Below, one piece after another: positions 45,043 to 53,018 of a stretch of DNA of 64,000 bases. Position 1 is the first letter of the stretch; every line of letters starts with the position of its first letter. Made by a program: the position numbers and the translations under genes. The notes under the pieces are model-generated. The model had not been told where the DNA came from and did no database searches. It saw only the letters and a list, made by a program, of their open reading frames with translations. The DNA lies in the NCBI GenBank assembly GCA_964652565.1, contig CAZZEC010000003.1, positions 1-64,000 of the forward strand, read 5' to 3'. Source of the DNA: JBCCTX01 sp964652565 (lineage in GTDB: Bacteria > Bacteroidota > Bacteroidia > J057).

Positions 45043-45729
45043 TTAAGATTCGCTGCCTTTTCCTCCAACTACGATCACACATTCCCCTTTGATATTGTGA
45101 AGACTACTCAACTCATCCCTTACTTCCTGAAGGGTGCCGCGAATATAGGTTTCATGAATTTTTGTGAGTTCTCGGCAAAAGCATACAGGTCTTTGAGGAC
45201 CTAATATTTCTATGAGCTGTGTAAGCGTTTTGAGAACGCGGTGAGGGGATTCGTAAAGTATAAATGTTCTCGCTTCATCGCTGAGTGCGTTAAGACGAGT
45301 TTGTCGACCTTTTTTTGGAGGCAAAAATCCTTCAAAAATAAATCGATCGCAGGGTAATCCGCTGGTGATAAGTGCTGGTAAAAAAGCGGCAGCTCCAGGT
45401 AGTGTTTCCACAGGGATATTCCTGTGTATGGCTTCACGAACGATAAGAAAACCGGGATCGGAGATTCCTGGAGTACCTGCATCCGAGACTACTGCTATTT
45501 GGAGATCTTCAGCGATCACTTTTTCAAGTAATTGTGGTACACGCTGATGTTCATTGTGTTGATGAATAGATATTTGCTTAGTCGGAATTTGATAATGTTT
45601 GAGTAGGATTCCTGTAGTACGAGTATCTTCTGCTGCAATAAGGTCTACATCTTTCAGGACTTCTAGTGCCCTGAAGGTAATATCGCCGAGATTTCCGATA
45701 GGGGTAGGTACGATTATGATTCTTGGCAT
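45043..45729 (-). CDS. rsmI: 16S rRNA (cytidine1402-2'-O)-methyltransferase
   Basis: An SAM-dependent methyltransferase of the tetrapyrrole-methylase fold that modifies C1402 in the 16S rRNA decoding centre. Markers are IIIVPTPIGNLGDITFRALEVL at the N-terminus, AAEDTRTTGILLKHY, SDAGTPGISDPGFLIVREA, LPGAAAFLPALITSGLP and FEGFLPPKKGRQTRL. At 228 aa it has the short Bacteroidota form, without the C-terminal domain of E. coli RsmI (286 aa). It is a single gene between recJ and a pair of palindromes. Confidence 0.95.
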   Translation of the reverse strand: MPRIIIVPTPIGNLGDITFRALEVLKDVDLIAAEDTRTTGILLKHYQIPTKQISIHQHNEHQRVPQLLEKVIAEDLQIAVVSDAGTPGISDPGFLIVREAIHRNIPVETLPGAAAFLPALITSGLPCDRFIFEGFLPPKKGRQTRLNALSDEARTFILYESPHRVLKTLTQLIEILGPQRPVCFCRELTKIHETYIRGTLQEVRDELSSLHNIKGECVIVVGGKGSES

Positions 45730-45770
45730 AAGAGAAAGAATCCCATACTTAACTGTGTAAGGTAATGATA

Positions 45771-45792
45771 GGTGAGGAATTCATTCCGCACC
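45771..45792. repeat. palindrome 1 of a pair between LytTR gene and rsmI
   Basis: GGTGAGGAATTCATTCCGCACC, read on the minus strand, shares GTGCGGAAT-N-AATTCC-N-CAC with the longer palindrome at 45845-45874 (18 of 20 bases). On the plus strand four T follow. It may be a terminator or a duplicated hairpin. Confidence 0.6.
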
Positions 45793-45844
45793 TTTTGAAA
45801 AATAAGTGGATGGACTAAATTATATGATAGTTTATTCAATTCTC

Positions 45845-45874
45845 AATAAGTGCGGAATTAATTCCGCACTTATT
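45845..45874. repeat. palindrome 2: 30-bp perfect palindrome at the LytTR gene end
   Basis: A perfect palindrome of 30 bp, arms AATAAGTGCGGAATT and AATTCCGCACTTATT, starting 1 bp after the LytTR regulator stop. In RNA it would form a 13-15 bp hairpin. No long T-tract follows on the minus strand, so ordinary intrinsic termination is not certain. It shares its core with the palindrome at 45771-45792. Confidence 0.8.
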
Positions 45875-45875
45875 A

Positions 45876-46643
45876 TTAAAACTTCAACACTTGTTTTAAA
45901 ATTTTAGATTTTTCCCGACTACTGATAACTTCTTTGTCATTACTCAGGATGATTTTAAAACGATTTCCAAACCAGATGACAATTTCTTTGACATGTTTGA
46001 GGCCAATGATACAAGATCGATTTACCCTAAAGAATTGATCTGATGGTAATTTCCGCTCAAATGTGTCTAAGGTATGATTCAGCAGATAAGATCTTTCTTT
46101 AGTGTAGAGTCTCACACTTCTTTCCTCTACCTCAATACAAACTACATCTGCATAGTCTACCAATTTGTAACGATCTCTGGTAGGAATAGGTACTTTGTTG
46201 GAAAAAGGAACTTTAATTTCCTCAGCAATATCTGACTTGAGCATTTCTGCCAGTTTTTCCTTATCTAGTTTTGACGCTTCCCGATTACTTTCAACCTTTT
46301 CAACTGCAGCTCGAAGTCGCTCTTCATTAAACGGTTTTAGTAGATAGTCAATAGCATTGAGTTCAAATGCTTTGATTGCATGTTCACTATATGCGGTAGC
46401 AAAAATGACAGCTGGCATTTCTTCCAGATCAATACTCTCAGCTACTTCCAGTCCGCTGAGACCAGGCATTTCAATATCTAGGAAAACGATATCGGGTTTC
46501 ATTGATTGAATATGCTCGAGAGCATCTAGGCCATTTTCCGCAACGTGAACTAGGTCTACCGTATCAATTTTTGTTAACAAACGCTTCATCTTGTTACGAG
46601 CCGGTTGTTCATCATCGGCAATGATTACACGCAATTTTGACAT
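45876..46643 (-). CDS. LytTR family response regulator
   Basis: A 255-aa response regulator with a receiver domain (about 4-120; IIADDEQPARNKMKRLL, phosphoacceptor Asp in IVFLDIEMPG, Lys in LLKPF) and a LytTR DNA-binding domain (about 150-250; KLVDYADVVCIEVEERSVRLYTKER, FERKLPSDQFFRVNRSCIIGLKHVKEI). It pairs with the LytS-type kinase gene upstream (269 bp spacer), in the same direction. Such pairs in Bacteroidota act on many genes; the target is not visible here. A 30-bp perfect palindrome begins at its stop codon. Confidence 0.92.
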   Translation of the reverse strand: MSKLRVIIADDEQPARNKMKRLLTKIDTVDLVHVAENGLDALEHIQSMKPDIVFLDIEMPGLSGLEVAESIDLEEMPAVIFATAYSEHAIKAFELNAIDYLLKPFNEERLRAAVEKVESNREASKLDKEKLAEMLKSDIAEEIKVPFSNKVPIPTRDRYKLVDYADVVCIEVEERSVRLYTKERSYLLNHTLDTFERKLPSDQFFRVNRSCIIGLKHVKEIVIWFGNRFKIILSNDKEVISSREKSKILKQVLKF

Positions 46644-46912
46644 GTGTATTAATTTTTATCAATATAGATTACGAAATTTATAGTATTATGAAATAAAAAA
46701 ATAAATAAAAAATACGATAAATATTACATAAAAATGTATTGAAACAGCTTTAACGAATCCGTAATCCTTAGATTAAGTGATAAGTCAACAGTTCATTGGC
46801 TTCAATCCACAATATGGAAATACAAGTTTGCAAGTATTCTCGTGTGTAAGATACACTGAGATATTAACGGAAAAGGACATAAAAATAGCATATATTAGGA
46901 AACTTTCTGCCT

Positions 46913-49369
46913 TTATTTTACTTTTTGTGGAGTTGTTAGTGGAACTTTCACCTTTACTAATGTCCCTTCCCCGGTATTTTCAAAGTACAACAGGTTTTTG
47001 ATACCATAAATATTTTCGAATCTTTTAATGGTATTGCTAAGTCCAGTACTTTTATAGATCCTGGTGAGATCAATACCAGGGCCATTATCCAGTACTTTTA
47101 CTACGAGGTACCCATCTTCTCCATACCCACGAATTGATACTTCACCAGGATGAAGCACCTTTGAGATACCATGTTTAATGCAATTTTCAACTAATGTTTG
47201 TAACACGAATGCAGGAATTTCTGTATCGATTACTTCGGGTTCAATATTTATATGAAAAGTAAGTCGTTCTCCAAACCTGATTTTTTCAAGTTCCAGATAA
47301 GTTGATACCAATTTGATCTCATTTTTTAATGGTACAAGATTCCTATTGGATTCTTTAGTGGTATAGCGGAAGATGTAGGATAGTTTTTCTATTGCATCTT
47401 CTGCTCGTTCGGGAGATTCGTGGACGAGCTCTGTGAGCGAGTTTAAGGTATTAAAAAGAAAATGAGGATTAATTTGGGATCTCAATGCCATAAGATCTGC
47501 CTCATATTTCTGCTGAATCAGTTCCTTTTCACGAGTAATGAGCTGTAAGACATTGAGTGTAAGTTGTGTTTGTTGGATTAGCTGTGAAATTAATTCCAGA
47601 TCTGCAAGGTTATATACACCTCTTCTTTTTTTTCCCAACATCAGTAAAGCATAGAGATCTTCACTTACTGTGATAGGGTTGATGAGACTATACGATGATT
47701 TTAGTACTACATCTTCTAACTCGCTGGAAAACCTGAAGGATGCGATCTCCTTATTTCTGGACCAAACTGATTGATTATCTGTGGTTAATTCCCGATATAT
47801 ATGTTCGTATTGTCCACTGGACATATCGGGGTCATTCTGCTCTTCTGCATCCTCATGCCACCATATATGCACAGCATCTGCATTAAAATAATGTATAAGT
47901 TGATCTACGAGGTCCTTGCGCAACAGCCGAGTAGAAGTATACTGTGGAATTCGAGCTATAAATGTTCTGAAATTTTTGGTTTTTTCCTGTTGTGCTGTGA
48001 TGAAGAATTTCCTGACTTTGCTCTCATTTGAGAGGTAGATCTGACGAATGGCTAATATCGATACCAGGAAAGTACCAAATTCCAGGAATCGTTGATAGGG
48101 ATTACTCGGAAGCCAATAGGCATAGAGTTGACTGATCAAGAGGTACAGTGCGATACTTACAATGACAAATACAAGATATTGTATACTTCTCGTAACGACT
48201 AATATAACTTTTCCAAATTGTAACTGTAAGATGGCTGCATTCACGAGTGGAAAAAACAGCATGAAGTGATAGACACCTAAGTCATGCTCTCCTTGAATAG
48301 GAAAGATTTCTTTTCCCCACACATGATAATAGATTCCCAAAGTGGAAATCACTGCTGCAAAAACTAATGCAATAAAATTCCTCACTGCCAAAGGCTGCCG
48401 TATGATAAATCTTCGGGCGACAAATAGCGCAGTTCCTCCCAGTAGATGAATATAAAAATACAGAAACATCGTTTCTTCGATCAAATCGTGATAAAAACGA
48501 AGTTGCTGTTTGATAAATATGATATCTATGATTTGATAGACAAACCAGAAACCTATGAATAGTGATGGGATGAGGACTTCATATCTTTTGAAGTACGACT
48601 TTATAAAAAAGTAATTTAACAGGTAGGAAATCAATAGTGCGGTGTAAATGACAATGAAAATCTTTTCGAGGAAGATATTGGGGAAATCACTTTGAACAAT
48701 CAGGTAGAGGCTGTGAATAAGTTGAAGCAAAAAAAACAATAACCCACATAATATGAGAATAAGGGTAGGTCTGTACTTCAAAAAATTACCTTGCATGAGC
48801 GGTAGCAAGATAAATAACATGATTAGAGAAATAAATGCACCAATTCCTGATAGCCAGAGACTTAGCTGCCAGTATAGTCCATTGCTATTGAATGAAAACG
48901 AAAGTCTGAACGCATTGAGAATATATTCTGAATCTCTGCTGCCATCACTGTAAAACAAATTAACTTCCGATTCCTGAGGTTGAAGTACCCGTACCAGTAT
49001 TACTTGACCGGGGGATGTAGCTTGCGAGAGATAGTCTAGCGCTTCAGCATTAAAGACCGTGATATTGTCATTACCTGGACCATCTATTTCTATGAGTTTA
49101 TCCCCAGGCTTGAGATCATTGATATTTTTATTTTTAAATATACCAAAGGATCTATAGCGTATGAGAGGATGAATAGATTGAACAATCACACCATTTTCTG
49201 TGTCGTTCCATTCTATCCAGTCATTTCCTTCAAAGTCAGATTGTATATTGTTATCGATGAGAAAGTTATCAATATAACCTGCGTTATCATAGAAAAAGTA
49301 AACCAGAGCAAAAAGACTCACATAGAAGAGTCCTAAAATAACATAACTTATCCATGGATAGCGTTTCAT
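46913..49369 (-). CDS. LytS-type (5TM-like) sensor histidine kinase with extracytoplasmic PDZ-like domain
   Basis: The frame opens at a TTG at 49393, but the ATG at 49369 (MKRYPWISY) is the likely start. It has one membrane segment (about 8-27), a PDZ-like domain outside the membrane (about 60-150; NDLKPGDKLIEIDG), about seven further hydrophobic segments (about 170-420), a GAF-like region (about 470-600), then the His_kinase domain with the phosphorylated His in QINPHFLFNTLNSL and an ATP domain with VENCIKHG and VLDNGPGI. It is the partner of the LytTR regulator. The candidate small RNA or leader at 49416-49496 lies just upstream. Confidence 0.88.
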   Translation of the reverse strand: MKRYPWISYVILGLFYVSLFALVYFFYDNAGYIDNFLIDNNIQSDFEGNDWIEWNDTENGVIVQSIHPLIRYRSFGIFKNKNINDLKPGDKLIEIDGPGNDNITVFNAEALDYLSQATSPGQVILVRVLQPQESEVNLFYSDGSRDSEYILNAFRLSFSFNSNGLYWQLSLWLSGIGAFISLIMLFILLPLMQGNFLKYRPTLILILCGLLFFLLQLIHSLYLIVQSDFPNIFLEKIFIVIYTALLISYLLNYFFIKSYFKRYEVLIPSLFIGFWFVYQIIDIIFIKQQLRFYHDLIEETMFLYFYIHLLGGTALFVARRFIIRQPLAVRNFIALVFAAVISTLGIYYHVWGKEIFPIQGEHDLGVYHFMLFFPLVNAAILQLQFGKVILVVTRSIQYLVFVIVSIALYLLISQLYAYWLPSNPYQRFLEFGTFLVSILAIRQIYLSNESKVRKFFITAQQEKTKNFRTFIARIPQYTSTRLLRKDLVDQLIHYFNADAVHIWWHEDAEEQNDPDMSSGQYEHIYRELTTDNQSVWSRNKEIASFRFSSELEDVVLKSSYSLINPITVSEDLYALLMLGKKRRGVYNLADLELISQLIQQTQLTLNVLQLITREKELIQQKYEADLMALRSQINPHFLFNTLNSLTELVHESPERAEDAIEKLSYIFRYTTKESNRNLVPLKNEIKLVSTYLELEKIRFGERLTFHINIEPEVIDTEIPAFVLQTLVENCIKHGISKVLHPGEVSIRGYGEDGYLVVKVLDNGPGIDLTRIYKSTGLSNTIKRFENIYGIKNLLYFENTGEGTLVKVKVPLTTPQKVK

Positions 49370-49415
49370 CCTAAATATTTTCTCCTGGCACAACTACAAT
49401 TAAGCAAAAACCCAT

Positions 49416-49496
49416 AAAAAAAACTAGGGGACTCGATCCCTTCCGGGAGAATCAACCCTAGCCCTTGCTCTTGTATTCCAGGATTACCGTCCTGTT
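49416..49496 (-). ncRNA. candidate small RNA (about 80 nt) or kinase-gene leader ending in a GNRA-capped terminator
   Basis: Read leftward: a perfect -7 box (TATTTTTG, 49509-49502), then from about 49496 a hairpin CAGGA-CGGTAA-TCCTG (49494-49479), a 17-nt linker and a long hairpin (49461-49424) made of CTAGGG/CCCTAG, GATTC/GAGTC and TCCC/GGGA paired around a GGAA (GNRA) tetraloop, followed by eight T. All parts fit a self-contained transcript of about 80 nt. Alternatively it is a terminating leader of the kinase gene whose ATG is 47 bp further on. No RNA family is recognised; it lacks the conserved SRP or tmRNA motifs. Confidence 0.6.
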
Positions 49497-49501
49497 TCGA
49501 T

Positions 49502-49509
49502 TCAAAAAT
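49502..49509 (-). promoter_or_regulatory. Bacteroidota -7 promoter box (TATTTTTG)
   Basis: An exact TANNTTTG match on the minus strand, 6-7 nt before the predicted 5' end of the candidate small RNA. No TTTG at the -33 position. Confidence 0.5.
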
Positions 49510-49832
49510 AGGGTAAGAATCATTGGGTTATTAAGTGTAATACATGAATTGTTAGATTTATAACAAGAATGGTTATAACCCTAGTATTAATTGTAATTAT
49601 GGTTTATATTGAGTTTTTGTGATAAATTTATAGGTAAGCTTATTTTAAAGGAATAGAGTTAAATTTGATTTTTAATAATATTCTGTATAATACCTATACT
49701 TTTAAAGGGTAATATTTATGTGTATATAATATTATTTCCTTCGAGCAGTTGGGTGTCAATATTTTATGATATATATGGCACTAACTTTGTTGATTATATT
49801 GCGTTAATTACAAAAAAGATTAACATACTTAT

Positions 49833-50366
49833 ATGATAGGCTTTTCAAGATGGAAAACACTTCCTTTGGTATTTCTGGCTGCCTGGGTAATTTTCTCAGG
49901 TTGTAGTGAAGATTGTGATCCTTCGTTAAATGAAGAAATTGGGGATGAGTTTTTTACCATTGAATATCAAACCCCTGCAGGCCAGAACTATTTGACAGAG
50001 ATCTATAACACCTCTGAGGTATTTGTATATCTAGACACTACTGGTGGCAGAATTCCTGAACCTCCTATAGAACTTATACGTCCTGCATTTAAAGATGGAA
50101 AATTTGGACCTTTTAGATATACTGAAAGGTTTATCAACCAAGCCTTGGACCAGGTAAATCAAATTTCCTTTGATGGGGTTTTGCATCAATTTGACTATCA
50201 TATCTATAAAGGGGAAGAATTTGGTGAAGACGTGCTAAGGGTAGAATTTTTCCTTGAAGTAGATGAGTGCAACCGTAGATGGAACACGATTAGGTATTTC
50301 TTTAACGAACGCTTACTGGATGAGTTTCGGGATGTTCAACAAGCTGAAATAGTGATAGTAGAATAG
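49833..50366 (+). CDS. hypothetical lipoprotein, 177 aa
   Basis: An exported lipoprotein with a signal peptide and lipobox FSGC (Cys 24), followed by SEDCDPSLNEE. The rest is predicted beta-rich with no recognisable domain: EYQTPAGQNYLTEIYNTSEVFVYLD and DYHIYKGEEFGEDVLRVEFFLEVDECNRRWNTIRYFFNE. Three cysteines remain after the lipid Cys (two close to it). Not assigned to a family. A bidirectional hairpin terminator follows. Confidence 0.75.
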   Translation: MIGFSRWKTLPLVFLAAWVIFSGCSEDCDPSLNEEIGDEFFTIEYQTPAGQNYLTEIYNTSEVFVYLDTTGGRIPEPPIELIRPAFKDGKFGPFRYTERFINQALDQVNQISFDGVLHQFDYHIYKGEEFGEDVLRVEFFLEVDECNRRWNTIRYFFNERLLDEFRDVQQAEIVIVE

Positions 50367-50402
50367 CCTAGAGGACATTTTCTAAGAAAATCGCTTAAGT
50401 TA

Positions 50403-50438
50403 AAAAGGAGATTAAGACCCAATCGTCAATCTCCTTTT
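50403..50438. terminator. bidirectional terminator between convergent genes
   Basis: AAAAGGAGATT (50403-50413) and AATCTCCTTTT (50428-50438) form an 11-bp stem whose arms supply A- and T-tracts for both strands. It serves the lipoprotein gene (ends 50366) and the PLDc_N gene (ends 50451). Confidence 0.8.
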
Positions 50439-50450
50439 CATCATTTTAGC

Positions 50451-50636
50451 CTAGGCTATCGGTGTGGTTCTGTTACCAAACAGAAGCCATAAGATAGGTC
50501 CAAGCACGGGCAGAAATACAATAGCTAGTGTCCAAAGCAGCTTACTGGAATTTTGGACCCCCTTATCCCTCCAAATAGCGAGAAGGATTCCTACAGTAAA
50601 GACTAGCCAAAGAATTTTCAATAACATACTAATCAT
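50451..50636 (-). CDS. PLDc_N domain small membrane protein
   Basis: 61 aa with two hydrophobic helices and the PLDc_N (phospholipase D N-terminal) pattern SSKLLWTLAIVFLPVLGPILWLLFGN. This domain is the membrane anchor of cardiolipin synthases; stand-alone copies have no catalytic HKD motif and their role is unknown. The length is normal for stand-alone members. Confidence 0.8.
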   Translation of the reverse strand: MISMLLKILWLVFTVGILLAIWRDKGVQNSSKLLWTLAIVFLPVLGPILWLLFGNRTTPIA

Positions 50637-50740
50637 ATCTAATCTATAGCTTTTATGCTTTCATACGGGATTATTTCCATTTGGGTTAAATTGGTCTGCC
50701 AACTATGTTAAATTATCGGCAACATATCTGCAGAAAACTA

Positions 50741-51760
50741 TTAGTGATCGTAACCTTCTTTATCTTGATTATTAAGTGCTATCTCATTTTCATAGTTTGA
50801 TATATCTTCATCTTCCGATGGCTCGGGGTTTGGAATGCGTTGGAATAGTTTCTGCCAGTCATCCCATCTATACCTAAAGGCAACAATAGCTAAAAATATA
50901 CCTGCAGGGATAAACCAACCTAACACCATAAATGATACATTTATTTCAGATATAGTAAAGAGAGCTGGAGTCTGTATGACAGAACCTGAGAAGGTGACAA
51001 TAGTTGCTCCGTATACATTATTTGCAGCGTGCATACCTAAGGCTAGTTCAATTCGTTCATCCATTAAGGTAATAATCCCGGTTAATATTCCTACTCCTAT
51101 GTAATTGATGACCAAGATATATCCATACTTCCCAATTTCTGGATTTGCCATGTGAAGAGAGGCAAAAAATAGGGAAGTAAATAAAATAGCTATCCATCCC
51201 TTTCGCGTTCCTGCCCCAATTCCCTGCATTAAATAGCCTCTAAAAAGAAGCTCTTCAGCAGATGTCTGTAGAGGAAGAAAAAGTATACTTACAATGAGTA
51301 TTGGAAAAAATGCTACAGGCTCAAATGTGAATGAATAATTACTGGGCGCCATGAGATATGCAATGATTTCAAGTAGGATGGTAAGCCCAAACCAGATTCC
51401 GAACGACAGAAAGAATCTGCCCCAGTCAATATTGCCCGAAGCGGAAAACAACGTGAAAAAATTGCGTTTATGTAGCCCGGTTAGGCAAATCCATAAACCC
51501 AGAATCACAAAAATAAAAGGAAGGATAATTAGAAATAGACTAAGAGCAGGTGGTATCCCCAGCCCAGAAATATCAATGGCTCCATCTGAACTTAATAATT
51601 TAGAAGGATCTTCAGCAATTACATACAATATTCCAAATGTAAGTATCTGTCCAGCAAAGTTGATAGCCGTAACGATTAAGACGCCCACGAGATACAACCA
51701 CAATTTAGGTCGATCTTCCCATGCGCTTTGTATATAAGAAAATTTGGGTAGACGATTCAT
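50741..51760 (-). CDS. CPBP family intramembrane metalloprotease
   Basis: A multi-pass membrane protein with the three CPBP (CAAX protease/Abi) motifs: SAEELLFRGYLMQG (EExxxR), FTSLFFASLHMANP (FxxxH) and LALGMHAANNVYGAT (HxxxN/D). It has about eight hydrophobic segments and a charged tail of about 40 residues. The family includes prenyl-protein proteases and bacteriocin self-immunity proteins; no target is visible here. It is divergent from the alpha/beta hydrolase gene with 41 bp between the starts. Confidence 0.9.
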   Translation of the reverse strand: MNRLPKFSYIQSAWEDRPKLWLYLVGVLIVTAINFAGQILTFGILYVIAEDPSKLLSSDGAIDISGLGIPPALSLFLIILPFIFVILGLWICLTGLHKRNFFTLFSASGNIDWGRFFLSFGIWFGLTILLEIIAYLMAPSNYSFTFEPVAFFPILIVSILFLPLQTSAEELLFRGYLMQGIGAGTRKGWIAILFTSLFFASLHMANPEIGKYGYILVINYIGVGILTGIITLMDERIELALGMHAANNVYGATIVTFSGSVIQTPALFTISEINVSFMVLGWFIPAGIFLAIVAFRYRWDDWQKLFQRIPNPEPSEDEDISNYENEIALNNQDKEGYDH

Positions 51761-51801
51761 AAATGATATTTATACCTTTACTGTTTAAAAGTAAATAATA
51801 T

Positions 51802-52575
51802 ATGCCCACTATTCAATTTTCGCATGCAAATGGATTTTCCGCCAGTACGTATCGGACATTTCTGAATTATTTTGAAAATGACTTTCAGGTTTATGCCGTG
51901 GAAAAGTTTGGGCACAGTAACGACTATCCGGTAGATACCAACTGGTTTCCAATGGTGGATCAACTCATTGATCACATTGAGCAATATGCTCAAGAACCTG
52001 TAATTGGAGTAGGACATTCACTAGGAGGGATTCTCACATTCTTAGCAGCTCAACGCAGACCCAGGCTGTTTCAACAAATCATTGTCATGGACCCTCCCAT
52101 GTTTTCAAGCTTTAAACGCACAGTCATAGGTATGAGTCAACGGCTTAACATTGCCCACAAAACTATTCCACCAGCTAAGAAGACACTGAGGAGGAGAAGA
52201 TATTTTGAGACTAAAGAGGAAGCATATCATTACCTTAAGCCTAAGCGTCTATTTAAAAACTTTGATGAGCGCTGTTTTAAAGACTTTATCACCTATGGGA
52301 TCACTAGCGAAAAGGATGCATTTACATTGGACTTTTCAGTAGATTTGGAATATAAAATATTTCTGACCATCCCAACGAAGTTTACCTGGAAAGTGGAAGT
52401 GCCTATGCACTTTTTATATTCTGGAAAGCATGAGGTACTGGATCTCAATGATATCAAAGAACTTCAGCGAAAACTCAAAAGAGCCGAATTTTTAGCATGT
52501 CAAGAAGGAGGTCATATGTTTCCTTTAGAGGACCCGGAAAGAATCAGTCAACTTATTAAAGAAATAGCTCTTTAA
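51802..52575 (+). CDS. alpha/beta hydrolase
   Basis: A 257-aa cytosolic alpha/beta hydrolase. Core features are SHANGFSASTYRTFLNYF at the oxyanion-hole side, nucleophile elbow GVGHSLGG (Ser73), an aspartate region LYSGKHEVLDLND and the catalytic His in GGHMFPLEDPE. No signal peptide. Substrate unknown; an ester hydrolase or lipase-like function is the general expectation. Confidence 0.9.
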   Translation: MPTIQFSHANGFSASTYRTFLNYFENDFQVYAVEKFGHSNDYPVDTNWFPMVDQLIDHIEQYAQEPVIGVGHSLGGILTFLAAQRRPRLFQQIIVMDPPMFSSFKRTVIGMSQRLNIAHKTIPPAKKTLRRRRYFETKEEAYHYLKPKRLFKNFDERCFKDFITYGITSEKDAFTLDFSVDLEYKIFLTIPTKFTWKVEVPMHFLYSGKHEVLDLNDIKELQRKLKRAEFLACQEGGHMFPLEDPERISQLIKEIAL

Positions 52576-53018
52576 GGTTGGATATAGAAAGTTATTAGTA
52601 TCGCTATTTGGGATTCAATGTTTAAAGTCGTAATCAATCCCCCCTGTATTAGTACAAGAGAAATTCTTCTAACAGATTCTGGATTATTCCATTATGATTA
52701 TTTGAAATAGAAAAGATGATGAGTCTAATTATATCTCCGCAATTAGATGGAATCTTTATTTCAAAAAATAAATTAAATTTATTTTAATAAAATTATTATT
52801 TGATATTTTAATATTATTGACTAATATTGAAATATGAAATGTATATTATATTGATATTTAAATTTTTATTATTAGGACACTATAATTTTATAGTGTCTTT
52901 CGTGCTCCTTACTATCACAAATTAATCTTCACATCTCACATTCAATATCTCATACACTTGATAATCAAGTGATGAGAGTTCTTTTAGCCAGTTGTGTTAG
53001 GTTTTTTAATAATTGTGA
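52576..53018. other. AT-rich intergenic region
   Basis: 443 bp without a gene. The only structure is the hairpin at 52876-52897; the remainder is AT-rich. Confidence 0.5.
52876..52900 (+). terminator. hairpin with short T-tract downstream of the hydrolase gene
   Basis: GACACTATAA-TT-TTATAGTGTC (10-bp perfect stem) followed by three T, 300 bp after the hydrolase stop. It may terminate a long 3' UTR or an unrecognised small transcript; the stem is AT-rich and the T-tract short, so the call is tentative. Confidence 0.45.

Noticed and set aside
49424..49461. T-arm-like GGGATCGAGTCCC and GGAA loop suggested a tRNA-like or SRP RNA
   Set aside because: No acceptor stem or anticodon arm can be formed, and the conserved SRP sequence around the GGAA loop is absent; the T8 tract makes it a terminator hairpin.
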